Positions 29,343 to 38,007 of a stretch of DNA of 64,000 nt are shown piece by piece. Every line of letters starts with the position of its first letter. Within the stretch, counting starts at the first letter, position 1. Source of the DNA: Curtanaerobium respiraculi (GTDB taxonomy: Bacteria > Actinomycetota > Coriobacteriia > Coriobacteriales > Eggerthellaceae); contig NZ_JANIPD030000023.1 of the NCBI RefSeq assembly GCF_024609215.1, positions 124,001 through 188,000 of the forward strand, read 5' to 3'. The translations under genes were made by a program, and so were the position numbers. The notes under the pieces were generated by a model, which was given only the letters and a program-made list of their open reading frames with translations, was not told the origin of the DNA and did not search any database.

Positions 29343-29671
29343 ACAACCTCCTAATTGTATCTCAACTGGACCGCCGTTCATACGGGTTTCACCTTGTGAA
29401 AGCGAGGAAACGCTACGCCTTGCCCGCCTGGATTGCCAATTTAAACGTCCGCACCTCAAGCGTTGCAAACATCGGTTCAATTGGCTCAGATCAATCGAAC
29501 GCAAGGCGATCGATCTCCCGATGCCGAGCGTGCCCGAACCGGATAACGTCCCGAAAGGTGCGCTCGCATACGCTTGAATACGGCAGGATGCGCAGGGGGA
29601 TCGATGGACGTGGCCGATTCGGCGCATTTGGCGCTGCACGGACCGATGGGGACACACGCATGCCGACTAGA
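29317..29671. other. 355-base intergenic stretch between PiT and hyaD
   Basis: Apart from the leader ORF, it holds a perfect palindrome TTTCAC-CTT-GTGAAA at 29387-29401 and, on the minus strand, TACAAT at 29359-29354 just ahead of AGGAGG. No convincing -35 is visible. Small open frames here have neither ribosome sites nor recognisable sequence. I see nothing else. Confidence 0.45.
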
Positions 29672-30205
29672 CTATGGCCGAGTCGGGGTATGGTGGAACC
29701 CCGGGGCAACCGGCTCGCCCGTTTCCCTCACGCGGACGGGCACACCCTCGCCCACCAGCGCGGCGAGGACGCAATCAACCAGGGCGGGGATTTTTTCAGC
29801 CACCGCGGGCGTCAGCCCCACCGTGAACTCAGCGGGTTCGCCGTTCTCCACCTGCATCCCGAAGCACAGCCCCCGCGCTTGGTAGCCCAGAAGCTCCGCC
29901 GCCTCGAACAGGTCGGCGAGCTTCAGATCGTGCAGGCTCTGCGTGCCGAAGGGACGGCCCGCCATATCCCCGGGCGCGAAGCTGACTATGGTGCCCGCGG
30001 GATGGCCCGTGCCGTCCACCGCATCGACCGATATGATGAAGTCGTAGTCGTCCACGGCGGTGAGCAGGTCCATGCTCATGCACCCCACGTCGAACACGTC
30101 GACGCACGCGGGCAGCTCGTAGGCCTGCAGCTCGTCGTACACCGCGCAGCCGATGCCGTCGTCGAGCATCAGCTTGTTCCCAACGCAGAATATCGCTATG
30201 CGCAC
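29672..30205 (-). CDS. hyaD: [NiFe] hydrogenase maturation protease (HyaD/HybD-like)
   Basis: A 177-residue endopeptidase that trims the C-terminus of the hydrogenase large subunit after nickel insertion. The start MRIAIFCVGNKLMLDDGIG carries the metal-sensing Asp/Glu region (GNxLxxDDGxG), and DVFDVGCMSMDLL follows. The C-terminal 40 residues contain ALVDCVLAAL and a proline-rich end. It is the last gene of the hydrogenase operon, 78 bases after hyaC with a hairpin terminator between. The general Hyp maturation genes are not in the window. Confidence 0.92.
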   Translation of the reverse strand: MRIAIFCVGNKLMLDDGIGCAVYDELQAYELPACVDVFDVGCMSMDLLTAVDDYDFIISVDAVDGTGHPAGTIVSFAPGDMAGRPFGTQSLHDLKLADLFEAAELLGYQARGLCFGMQVENGEPAEFTVGLTPAVAEKIPALVDCVLAALVGEGVPVRVRETGEPVAPGFHHTPTRP

Positions 30206-30216
30206 CGATCCTCCTC

Positions 30217-30253
30217 AAAAGAAGCGGAGGGTCCGCAATCGCAGCCCCTCCGC
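30217..30253 (-). terminator. Intercistronic terminator between hyaC and hyaD
   Basis: On the minus strand GCGGAGGG (30253-30246) pairs with CCCTCCGC (30231-30224), an 8-bp stem, and is followed by TTCTTTT (30223-30217). GAGGAGG next to it is the hyaD ribosome site. Partial termination here would make less protease than structural subunits. Confidence 0.65.
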
Positions 30254-30283
30254 AATGCCTCTGCAGCTATGGTAGCAGTTCGG

Positions 30284-30976
30284 CTACTTGACCGAGTTGT
30301 CGATGCCGGCGATATCGTGCGATTCGATATCGTAGGTGAGGCCGCCATGCTCCTTGCGGGCGAACATGTTCGCCAAGAGCGACAGGCCGCCTTCGGACGC
30401 AGCCATGTAGACATGGATGATCATGAAGATGATGAAGACCCACATCATGAAGTAATGGATGATGCGAACGCTCATCAGGCCGCCCATCGCAGCCGTGCCC
30501 GCCGCGAAGATCCCCAGGTCCATCGTGGGAGCCCACAGGCACAGGCCCGTGTACCCCATGAACAGGATCAGGAACGGGATCAGGCAGTACGCGATTTTCT
30601 GCAGCGGGTTGAACTTGGCCGCCAGAGGATGGTCCTTTTTGATGAACAGGTAGAACTTGATCCATGCGCCCATCTGGTGCTTGTTATCCGGGCCCGCAAC
30701 CCAGCTCTTGATGTCGGTGACCTGCTGGCGCGTGCCGCCCGTGGGGGCGCTCTTCATGGTGAAGGCCATGATGATGCGCACGATGCAGTTGATCAGGATC
30801 ACGATGCCGCAGAAGACGTGCACGCCGCGGCAGATGCCCATGTTGAGCAGCGGGATACCCGGGTAATGGATGATGAAGCCGCTGAAGATGAGCAGGATGA
30901 AGCCGACCAGGTTGATGTAGTGGGTGATTACCATCGGAAGCGGATGGGCTTCCTTGTAGTGCGCGAGATGTGCCAT
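30284..30976 (-). CDS. hyaC: Hydrogenase b-type cytochrome subunit
   Basis: A 230-residue membrane protein with four or five spans. Histidines suited to bind two b haems occur in MVITHYINLVGF, RGVHVFCG and RIIHYFMMWVFIIFMIIHVYM. It passes electrons from the hydrogenase small subunit to the quinone pool. It begins one base after the large subunit stop, so the genes are translationally coupled. The C-terminus (YDIESHDIAGIDNSVK) is cytoplasmic. Confidence 0.9.
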   Translation of the reverse strand: MAHLAHYKEAHPLPMVITHYINLVGFILLIFSGFIIHYPGIPLLNMGICRGVHVFCGIVILINCIVRIIMAFTMKSAPTGGTRQQVTDIKSWVAGPDNKHQMGAWIKFYLFIKKDHPLAAKFNPLQKIAYCLIPFLILFMGYTGLCLWAPTMDLGIFAAGTAAMGGLMSVRIIHYFMMWVFIIFMIIHVYMAASEGGLSLLANMFARKEHGGLTYDIESHDIAGIDNSVK

Positions 30977-30977
30977 G

Positions 30978-32624
30978 CTACTTCACCCCCCAAGGGCTGG
31001 TGACCGTGGAGAACGACTTGCCCGTCTTGGGCTCCGTGATGTGCACGGCGCAGGCGGTGCAGGGGTCGAAGCTGTGGACGGTGCGCAGCGCGTTGATGGG
31101 CTTCTCGACATCCTCCACCGGGACGCCGATGAGCGCCTGCTCCACCGGCCCGTGCTCGCCCTTCGCGTTGATGGGCGCGATGTTCCACGTGGTCGGAATG
31201 ATGATCTGGTAGCCGGTGATCTTGCCGTCCTTCACATGCTCGGTGTGGTAGAGGGCACCGCGCGGGGCCTCCCAGAAGCCCGTGCCCTCGCCCGTGGTGC
31301 GGGCCGGGGTGCGGAAGTACTCGCTGTCGCCGCTCTTGATGGCCGCGATGAGCTCCTTGACCCAATCCTTCATGAGGCCGGCGATGTAGACGGTCTCGAT
31401 CTGGCGCGCGGCGGTGCGGCCGAGCGTGCTCTGCAGCACTTCGATCTGGCCCGGGACGCCCAACGTCTCGAGCACGCCGTCGATGGCGTCGACCACGAAC
31501 TTGACGTTGCGCTTGTACGCGACCAGCAGGCGGGAAAGGCCGCCGGCCTCCATGGCCTGGCCGTCGTAGGAGGGGGACTTGCTCCAGGTGTAGCGGTCCT
31601 TGACGTCGTATTCGGTGTACTCAGGATCGGTGACTCCCTCGCGGGGGTTCAGGTCGCTGTTGCCCACGTACCAGCTATGGCCGACGTACTCGTGGATTTT
31701 GTCCTCGTCGACGTCGGAGAGCTTCAGTCCGTCGCCCAGCACGCCGGCGGGCAGATAGCGCTTGTTCATCTCGAAGGACGGGTCGTCGAACACGCCCCAG
31801 GCGATGTAGCGGCCGCAGCCCTTGCCGAAGGTGAAGGCATCCTTGTAATACGGCACGAGCGCCAGGGAGTCCTGGACGAGCGTGCCCGCTGCCCAGTCAT
31901 AGAGCTCGTTGACCAGGCCCCACAGGTCGTCGAGCTTCTCCTCGGTGGGCACGAACATGGTGCCTCCGACGGTGCTCGTCATGATATGGGGCATCTTGCC
32001 GCCGAGCAGGGCCGCGATTTCGCTGGCCTTGGCCTGCATGGTCAGCGCCTCCAGGTAATGGCTGGTGAGCAGCAGGTCCGCCTCGGGGGGCAGCAGGTAG
32101 CCCACGGTGTCCTTGGAGTCGAACCAGTTGCCGCTGAAGATGGACAGCTGCTTGTTCTCCGCGAACTTCGTGAGGCGGGCCGCCACGGCGTGCAAATCGC
32201 TCGTGTTGGACGTGCCGAGCTCCTTCGCCAAATCGATGGCGGCGTCGACGTCGGCGGAAAGCCCGTTGATCGGGTTCACGTAGTCAAGCGCGCACAGGTT
32301 GTAGAACCACAGGATGTGGCTGTGCAGGAACTGGGCACCCTCGACGAGGTTGCGGATGATGCGGGCGTTGTTCGAGATGGTGATCCCATACGACTTCTCG
32401 CCTGCGATGGAGGAGGCATGGGCATGGGACACCGGGCAAACGCCGCAGATGCGCTGCACGATCTGGGCTGCGTCGTCGGGGGTTCGGTTCTCGACAACCA
32501 ATTCCATGCCGCGGAAGCAGCCGCCCGACATCCAGGCGTTGGTTACCACACCGTTTTCCACTTCCATCTCCGCACGAAGATGGCCTTCGATACGGGTGAT
32601 CGGATCGATGATTGAACGCGTCAT
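30978..32624 (-). CDS. hyaB: [NiFe] hydrogenase large subunit, group 1
   Basis: A 548-residue subunit that holds the Ni-Fe site. Nickel ligands are in RICGVC (C60, C63) and DPCTACAVH near the end (C522, C525). The 20 residues after H528 are the peptide removed by HyaD. The start MTRSIIDPITRIEGHLR is standard. Together with the Tat-exported small subunit and cytochrome b it forms an uptake hydrogenase facing outward and delivering electrons to quinone. It lies three bases after hyaA. Confidence 0.97.
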   Translation of the reverse strand: MTRSIIDPITRIEGHLRAEMEVENGVVTNAWMSGGCFRGMELVVENRTPDDAAQIVQRICGVCPVSHAHASSIAGEKSYGITISNNARIIRNLVEGAQFLHSHILWFYNLCALDYVNPINGLSADVDAAIDLAKELGTSNTSDLHAVAARLTKFAENKQLSIFSGNWFDSKDTVGYLLPPEADLLLTSHYLEALTMQAKASEIAALLGGKMPHIMTSTVGGTMFVPTEEKLDDLWGLVNELYDWAAGTLVQDSLALVPYYKDAFTFGKGCGRYIAWGVFDDPSFEMNKRYLPAGVLGDGLKLSDVDEDKIHEYVGHSWYVGNSDLNPREGVTDPEYTEYDVKDRYTWSKSPSYDGQAMEAGGLSRLLVAYKRNVKFVVDAIDGVLETLGVPGQIEVLQSTLGRTAARQIETVYIAGLMKDWVKELIAAIKSGDSEYFRTPARTTGEGTGFWEAPRGALYHTEHVKDGKITGYQIIIPTTWNIAPINAKGEHGPVEQALIGVPVEDVEKPINALRTVHSFDPCTACAVHITEPKTGKSFSTVTSPWGVK

Positions 32625-32627
32625 GAT

Positions 32628-33947
32628 TTACTTGCCCCCTTTCATGTTCGCAACGGTCTTCTCGTACTCGGCGTCCTGTTCCTTCCAGAACTCCTCGGCG
32701 CTGACGGTCGTGGTGGTGCCGTCCTCGTTGATGATCGTCTTGTCGGCGCCGTACCGGCCCACGGACTTGTCGGGATGGCTCTCGTCCCAGGCGCGCTGCT
32801 GCTCGAACTTCAGCTTGCCCTTCATGCGGCCGGATGCCTTGACGCCGAAGCCGTGGACGACCACGGCCGCCGCGACGACAGCGGTGACCGCAATGGCCAG
32901 CGTCTGGGGCTGGAACCACCAGTCGCCGATGCGCAGGTCGCGGGAGCGCTCGTGGAAGGGGGTGTTGACCTCCACCCAGTTGTCGCCCGGGTCCATGGGG
33001 TTGGCCTCGCAGCACCCGATGCAGGGGGCGCCGGCCTCGATGCACCAGCTGCGGCGGTGGTTGTACCGCACGATGCCGCAATTCGCCTTGGTCTGGGGAC
33101 CGCGGCACCCGAGCGCGTACAGGCAGTAGCCCTTCGCTTCCTCGGGGCTGCCGAACTGGTAGACGAACTCGCCGTTCTCGAAATGGCCGCGGCGCTGGCA
33201 GTTGTCGTGGATCGTCTGGTTGAACATCAACGCGGGCTTGTTCTCGCTGTTGAGCTCGGGCAGGACGCCCATCATGACGACGTCGACCAGCACGGCGACG
33301 AGCCATTCGGGGTTGGCGGGGCAACCGGGGATGTTGACGACCGGCACGTTGATGCCGTTCTTCTGCAGGAGCTTCTGGACGCCGATGGCGCCGACCTTCC
33401 CCGCAACCCGGGAGGTGGCCGCCATCCAGCCGCCGTTGACGGCGCAGGAACCCAACGCGACGACGGCATTGGCACCCTTCGCAGCCGCCAGAAGGCTCGT
33501 GACGCCCGGGGTGTCGGCCACGCGCAGAGCCTGGCCCGACCAGCCCTCGAGCGGGGCGCCTTCGTACACCAGAATGTAGTTACCGGCCTCGATGGTCTGC
33601 TCTTTGGCCTCCTCCATCGACCAACCGGCTGCTGCGGAAAGGGTCTCGTTGTAGTTCAACGAGATCATCTCCAGCACCACGGTTGCGGGATCCGGTGCAT
33701 CGATCTGCGCAAACGCCTCCGTGCAACCCGTGCAGGACGCTCCCTCGATCCAGATGACCGGATAGAGGTTCCCCTCCTTGGCGCCGATCACGGACTCTTC
33801 AAGAGCCTGAGCGACTCGAGGAACGGTCAGCTGGGATACCCCGGCAGCCGCCGCCACTGCCCCGCACAGCTTGAGGAAGCTGCGACGTGAAACGCCGCGC
33901 GCTTCGAGCATAGCCTCGAACCGGGTGTGGTTGTCCTCTCTTTCCAT
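32628..33947 (-). CDS. hyaA: [NiFe] hydrogenase small subunit, Tat-exported
   Basis: A 439-residue iron-sulfur subunit. Tat motif SRRSFLK at 20-26 exports the folded heterodimer. Proximal cluster cysteines begin with C72 and C75 in GASCTGCTEAF; further ligands occur in GSCAVNGGW, IPGCPANPEW, CLYALGCRGP and CIGCCEANP. A membrane helix near residue 360 anchors the complex. Behind it there is an unusual tail of about 70 mostly charged residues. The start at 33947 was chosen because AGGAGG lies seven bases ahead; GTG two codons earlier overlaps that site. Confidence 0.96.
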   Translation of the reverse strand: MEREDNHTRFEAMLEARGVSRRSFLKLCGAVAAAAGVSQLTVPRVAQALEESVIGAKEGNLYPVIWIEGASCTGCTEAFAQIDAPDPATVVLEMISLNYNETLSAAAGWSMEEAKEQTIEAGNYILVYEGAPLEGWSGQALRVADTPGVTSLLAAAKGANAVVALGSCAVNGGWMAATSRVAGKVGAIGVQKLLQKNGINVPVVNIPGCPANPEWLVAVLVDVVMMGVLPELNSENKPALMFNQTIHDNCQRRGHFENGEFVYQFGSPEEAKGYCLYALGCRGPQTKANCGIVRYNHRRSWCIEAGAPCIGCCEANPMDPGDNWVEVNTPFHERSRDLRIGDWWFQPQTLAIAVTAVVAAAVVVHGFGVKASGRMKGKLKFEQQRAWDESHPDKSVGRYGADKTIINEDGTTTTVSAEEFWKEQDAEYEKTVANMKGGK

Positions 33948-34070
33948 GTGCACACCTCCTTGGTGTTTCTCGACTGCTTGCTGTTCGCAAACCGGTTCCG
34001 ATTTTGCACCAAACCGTCAATAAAAGGACAGATAAGGTGCCAAATGCGGGATATCGCGGGCAAAAGGCAC

Positions 34071-34108
34071 GAAAGTATTACGGGCGACAATCTACGTAAC
34101 ATACTTTC
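34071..34108. repeat. 38-base imperfect palindrome between rubrerythrin and hydrogenase genes
   Basis: GAAAGTATTACG (34071-34082) pairs with CGTAACATACTTTC (34095-34108): twelve base pairs with a two-base bulge, loop of twelve. It is AT-richer than its surroundings. It lies 124 bases ahead of hyaA and 75 bases behind the rubrerythrin stop. It could be an operator for the hydrogenase operon or a weak rubrerythrin terminator. Apart from it the 236-base gap shows nothing certain. Confidence 0.5.
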
Positions 34109-34183
34109 TCGGAATCGTACCCGATTTCGGGCGGCGCGGGCTCGTCCGCCGCGCCGAGCCGCCCTCCCACCCATTCTGAAATC

Positions 34184-34723
34184 CTAGTAGTTTTCAGCCT
34201 TGACCTCGAAATACGATTGGGGATGCGCGCACACCGGGCACACGGTCGGCGCCGTCTTGCCGATGTGGATATGGCCGCAGTTGTTGCACTTCCAGGCGTA
34301 CACGCCGTCGCGCTCGAACACCTCGCCGGCGTTGATGCGCTCGATCAGCTTGCGGTAGCGCGCCTCGTGCTCCTTCTCCACGGCGCCCACGCCGTCGAAC
34401 AGGGAGGCGAGGTCGTCGAAGCCCTCGGCGCGCGCGGTCTCGGCGAATTCCCGGTACATGTCGGTCCACTCGTAGTTCTCGCCCGCGGCGGCGTCCGCCA
34501 GGTTGTCGAGCGTGCCGGGGACCGCCCCGCCGTGCAGCGCCTTGAACCACAGCTTCGCGTGCTCCTTCTCGTTCCTCGAGGTCTCCTCGAAGATGGACTG
34601 GATCTGCACGTAGCCGTCCTTCTTGGCCTGGCTCGCGTAATACTCGTACTTGGTGTGGGCCTGCGATTCGCCCGCGAACGCGGTCTGCAGGTTCTTCTCG
34701 GTCTGGCTTCCCTTCAGCTCCAT
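34184..34723 (-). CDS. rbr: Rubrerythrin
   Basis: A 179-residue di-iron peroxidase that protects anaerobes. The N-terminal four-helix domain has the iron ligands in [28 protein letters not shown] and [13 protein letters not shown]. The C-terminal rubredoxin-like domain has CNNCGHIH and [12 protein letters not shown]. The start [12 protein letters not shown] at 34723 fits the family; an upstream in-frame ATG at 34765 overlaps the promoter. It stands alone between mutY and the hydrogenase genes. Electrons could come from a reduced cytoplasmic donor. Confidence 0.96.
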   Translation of the reverse strand: MELKGSQTEKNLQTAFAGESQAHTKYEYYASQAKKDGYVQIQSIFEETSRNEKEHAKLWFKALHGGAVPGTLDNLADAAAGENYEWTDMYREFAETARAEGFDDLASLFDGVGAVEKEHEARYRKLIERINAGEVFERDGVYAWKCNNCGHIHIGKTAPTVCPVCAHPQSYFEVKAENY

Positions 34724-34766
34724 TGGGATAACCTTCCTTCCTGGTCGATCGATTACCGTAGGCACG

Positions 34767-34772
34767 ATTATA
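34767..34772 (-). promoter_or_regulatory. -10 element for rubrerythrin
   Basis: On the minus strand TATAAT reads 34772-34767 in GCCCGG-type context, giving a leader of about 37 bases. No good -35 is present, and in its place lies a small inverted repeat (GGATA/TATCC, GGGTT/AACCC), which suggests an activator or repressor site. Confidence 0.5.
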
Positions 34773-34841
34773 CCGGGATAGGGTTGAAAGGGTATCCTAA
34801 CCCCAGATGAGAAGCGAAATCAGGAAAATGCCCCGCGGGTA

Positions 34842-35687
34842 TCAGGGGCGCAACGCGTCCCCTTCGCGTGCGAAGAACCCCTCCGAGACGAGATCCTCGA
34901 CGATGCCCGCGAACTCCGCCGGATCGACGGCGGGGCGTCCGGAGGCGCGCTCCTCGCCGTCGAGGAGCTCCCCCACGCGCGCGCACACGATGCCCGGCTG
35001 CGCGAGCACCTCGCGAACGATGAAGGCGCGTTTCTGGCGGCGCGATCCCTCGAAGGCGCTCTGCCGCGCATAGTGGGCGCTGCGCCGCGAGGGGTTCGTC
35101 CCGGTGGATTTCAGATGCGCGCCCCAATCGAGCAGCGCGTAGTACCAGCCGCGCGGATCGTCCTCGCTGCAGGTGCGCTCGAGGATGGGGGCGATCTCGC
35201 GATCGGGGACCTTGTCGCAGTCGGGGAAGTACTCGTGGAGCACGACCGCGCGGACGTTCGTCTCGAGGTAGACGCCGGGGAGCTGGAACGCGAACGCGCG
35301 GATGCCCGCCGCGGTGGCGGGGCCGATGCCGGGCAGAGCCATGAGCTCGTCCAGCCCGCGCGGCATGGTGCCCGCATGCCGCTCCGAGCATATCTCAGCG
35401 GTCCTCTTCAGGGCGAGGGCGCGGCGGTTGTATCCGAGGCCCTGCCACAACTCCAGCACGTCGGATGTCGAAGCGGCGGCCAGGGCGTCGATGGCGGGGA
35501 ACGCCGCCAGGAACCGCCGCCAATACGCGAGCACGCGTTTGACCTGCGTCTGCTGCAACATCGCTTCGGAAAGCCACACCGGATAGGGGTCGTCCAAATT
35601 GCGCCACGGCAGATCGTCGCGGCCATGCGCCGCGCCCTCCTCCCATACGCGCGCGATGAAGTCGCGGTCGCGCCTAGAGGCCGGCAT
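34842..35687 (-). CDS. MutY-type adenine DNA glycosylase without iron-sulfur cluster
   Basis: A 281-residue HhH-GPD protein that likely removes adenine mispaired with 8-oxoguanine. The catalytic glutamate is E41 in WLSEAMLQQTQV, and the helix-hairpin-helix is MALPGIGPATAAGI at 116-129. The four cysteines that hold the cluster in E. coli MutY are absent; the region reads YYALLDWGAHLKSTGTNPSR instead. The usual HhH-GPD aspartate is E142 in YLETNVRAVV. There is no NUDIX domain. These traits fit the cluster-less subgroup found in some anaerobes. The start overlaps the preceding gene by 14 bases. A glycosylase of related specificity remains possible. Confidence 0.82.
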   Translation of the reverse strand: MPASRRDRDFIARVWEEGAAHGRDDLPWRNLDDPYPVWLSEAMLQQTQVKRVLAYWRRFLAAFPAIDALAAASTSDVLELWQGLGYNRRALALKRTAEICSERHAGTMPRGLDELMALPGIGPATAAGIRAFAFQLPGVYLETNVRAVVLHEYFPDCDKVPDREIAPILERTCSEDDPRGWYYALLDWGAHLKSTGTNPSRRSAHYARQSAFEGSRRQKRAFIVREVLAQPGIVCARVGELLDGEERASGRPAVDPAEFAGIVEDLVSEGFFAREGDALRP

Positions 35688-37095
35688 CTTCCCGCCATCG
35701 GTCGACCGCGCTCTCCAAGTCGTCGAACTCCCTGCCCAGATTTTCGGCGAGCGCCTCCTCGACCTCGCGGTATTCCTCCGACCCCAAGGACTGGTACAGG
35801 GCGATCTTCTCGAGCACGTTCGCGCGCGTGACCGGGACGTAGCGCCGGTTGCGAATGCCCTCGCGCCACGCCTCCTCGACCGCCTGGCGGCCCGCCGAGT
35901 AGATGTCGGTGCGGGACATGCCCTGCGTCAAGGCGACGAGCTCCTCGCGGTCGAGCATGCCGAGCGAGGGATGCAGGGTGCTGGCGTAGTTCCACAACGA
36001 GCCGCGTTCCTCGCGCGTGGGCGGCTTGATCTCGAAATGCTCGAGGGGGAACAGCAGGTCGGCGAAGAAGGCGTCGAGCTGGGCATCGGGCCCGGACGAG
36101 GCCATCACCTGCACCTGCGGATCCTCGACTGCATTGCGGATGAACGACACCACCTGCAGGGCACCGCGCGTGAGCTGCATGTACAGCGGAAGCGGCGCGC
36201 CATCGGGCGCGGAGAAATCGGGGACTCCCCATTCGTCGATGTTCTCGAGCATCAGGACGCCGGGGCCCGAAAATCCGTTGGTTATGAGCTTTTGGCCGTT
36301 GTGCATGCCCTTCGACATCATGATCGAAAGCGTCGGCAGCCCTATGGCGTTCTCCTCCACGCGCATGCGGATGGCGGGAAATCCCAGCTCGGCCCCGGTC
36401 GCCAGCATGAAGATGTTGGCGTCGTCGGGAGAATCCGCGCTGATGAGCAGCGAGCCCGTGCGGGCCGCGTCCTCGATGCCGTGGCGCAGGCGCATCATGG
36501 CGAGGAACTCGTTGAACTCCCCGTCGTCCGCCATCCCCACGCCCCGGCGGCGCATCGCCTCGATCGCGCGCTCGAAGCCGACGAGGTCGGCATAGCCCGA
36601 CTGCTCTTCTGCCTCCTCGGCCTCTTCGTCATCCTCTTCGGAATCCCGGTCGGCGGCATGCTTCTTGCCCGCCAGCTGCATCAGCTGCGTGGCGTCGGCG
36701 GTGTCGCCGGTGAGCATCTCGGCCATGCCCTGCGCCTCGTCGGTCGGCATGCCGAAGCCCTCGAGCGCGCTTTGCGCCATCGACTGGAGATGATGTGTAT
36801 GGTCCGCCTCGTCCTGGGCGGTTGAATACGGCTCCAACAGCCCGTACACGTGCTCCGCGAGGGAGGCGTCCTTCAGCTCCACGGCGGTCTTCCACGCCTT
36901 GCGCAACCCGTCGACGTAATCCGCCCCGGGCGTTCCCTTCGATTGCGCGGCATCGAACGCCGCGAGATACAGATGCGCGGACTGCGGCAGGTCGCCGCGA
37001 AGCACCGCCTCGTCGGCGAGTTTCAGATATTCGCGTGCGGTCGAATCGGCACCTGCGTTTCCTGCGCGTTCATCGCAACCTTCATGTGCGGTCAT
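35674..37095 (-). CDS. Degenerate AAA+ (FtsH-like fold) protein with helical-repeat N-terminus
   Basis: A 473-residue protein I cannot assign to a named family. Residues 20-110 look like helical repeats. An acidic linker (150-165) follows. Residues 168-430 follow the order of an FtsH-type AAA+ module: YADLVGFERAIEAM, then LLISADSPDDANIFML where the Walker A loop should be, VLMLENIDEW in place of Walker B, and a lid (REELVALTQGMSRTDIYSAG). The Gly-Lys-Thr of Walker A is missing, so ATP binding is unlikely. The start has AAGGGGG ahead; the frame extends 16 codons upstream. It overlaps mutY by 14 bases, which suggests coupling. Confidence 0.65.
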   Translation of the reverse strand: MTAHEGCDERAGNAGADSTAREYLKLADEAVLRGDLPQSAHLYLAAFDAAQSKGTPGADYVDGLRKAWKTAVELKDASLAEHVYGLLEPYSTAQDEADHTHHLQSMAQSALEGFGMPTDEAQGMAEMLTGDTADATQLMQLAGKKHAADRDSEEDDEEAEEAEEQSGYADLVGFERAIEAMRRRGVGMADDGEFNEFLAMMRLRHGIEDAARTGSLLISADSPDDANIFMLATGAELGFPAIRMRVEENAIGLPTLSIMMSKGMHNGQKLITNGFSGPGVLMLENIDEWGVPDFSAPDGAPLPLYMQLTRGALQVVSFIRNAVEDPQVQVMASSGPDAQLDAFFADLLFPLEHFEIKPPTREERGSLWNYASTLHPSLGMLDREELVALTQGMSRTDIYSAGRQAVEEAWREGIRNRRYVPVTRANVLEKIALYQSLGSEEYREVEEALAENLGREFDDLESAVDRWREDAGL

Positions 37096-37263
37096 ACTCG
37101 ACCCCCTTATGCGGCTCAACGGTCTGCTTATGTGTTTAACCACGTCATAGTAAAGCGTGGCGATCGGAGCGTGCGGCCAGAATCCCCCGCCGTTCGCGAA
37201 TCGTCATAATTCATATGCAGGCGGTGGCGAATCCGCCGCCCCGACGGCGAACGGAGCGCTGGA

Positions 37264-37995
37264 TCAGCCGTACGTGTAGTAGCCCGCCCGCTCCTCGCGG
37301 GCCTCCCAATCGAGCACCGGCCAGCCCGCCACCTTCGCGCGGCGCTCGAGCGGGTTGTCGGGCGTGACGGCATGGGGGTGATCCGCCATCTCGAGCAGGG
37401 GGATGTCGGAATGGTGGTCGCCGTAGGCGTCGGTGATGCGCCAGCGACCGGCGCCGAAGCGCCTGTCGGCGAAGCGCGTGATCGCGGCGACCTTCTCCTC
37501 CCCCTCCACGGGCAGGCCGTCGACCTGGCGCGTGTAGCAGCCCCTCTCGTCCACCACCATGCGGGTGCTCACCTGGTATTCGAAGGGATGGCGTTCCAAC
37601 GCGCGGGCGACGATGGCGTCCCACGAGGCGCTGACCACCACGACCACCTTGCCATCGGCGGCGTGCGAGCGCATGCTGGAGTCGGCGGCAGGGCGGAATC
37701 GCTTCTCGATCACCTCGTCGTAAAACCCCCGCAGGTACACGTCGGCCTCCTGCCTCGGCATGCCGTCGAAGGCGCGGAACACCTGGCTGCGGACCCAGCT
37801 TTCGTTCTGGGGAAGCTGCAACTTGTAGAACAGCGCCCAGAACCCGATCCCGATCCCCGGGGCCAGCCGCAGCTTGCGATGCAGCAGCAGATGGCGCACG
37901 AGCAGCACCGGTGAGTTCCCGGTGATGCACGTCCCGTCGAAATCGTAGACGGCAAGTTCGACGGGCTTTCCGTCCTGGCCTGCATGCTCCGCCAT
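37264..37995 (-). CDS. HAD-superfamily phosphatase, SerB-like (HAD-IB)
   Basis: A 243-residue phosphohydrolase. The nucleophile motif is VYDFDGTCITG, the motif II serine is in VVVVSASWDAI, and the motif IV aspartates are in DAYGDHHSDIPLLEMA. The helical cap between motifs I and II fits the HAD-IB group. The substrate is not readable; phosphoserine or a lipid phosphate such as lysophosphatidate are typical in this group. AGGAGG for its start overlaps the stop of the ABC exporter gene, so the three genes form one operon under the upstream MarR region. Confidence 0.85.
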   Translation of the reverse strand: MAEHAGQDGKPVELAVYDFDGTCITGNSPVLLVRHLLLHRKLRLAPGIGIGFWALFYKLQLPQNESWVRSQVFRAFDGMPRQEADVYLRGFYDEVIEKRFRPAADSSMRSHAADGKVVVVVSASWDAIVARALERHPFEYQVSTRMVVDERGCYTRQVDGLPVEGEEKVAAITRFADRRFGAGRWRITDAYGDHHSDIPLLEMADHPHAVTPDNPLERRAKVAGWPVLDWEAREERAGYYTYG

Positions 37996-38007
37996 GCGGA
38001 TGACCTC

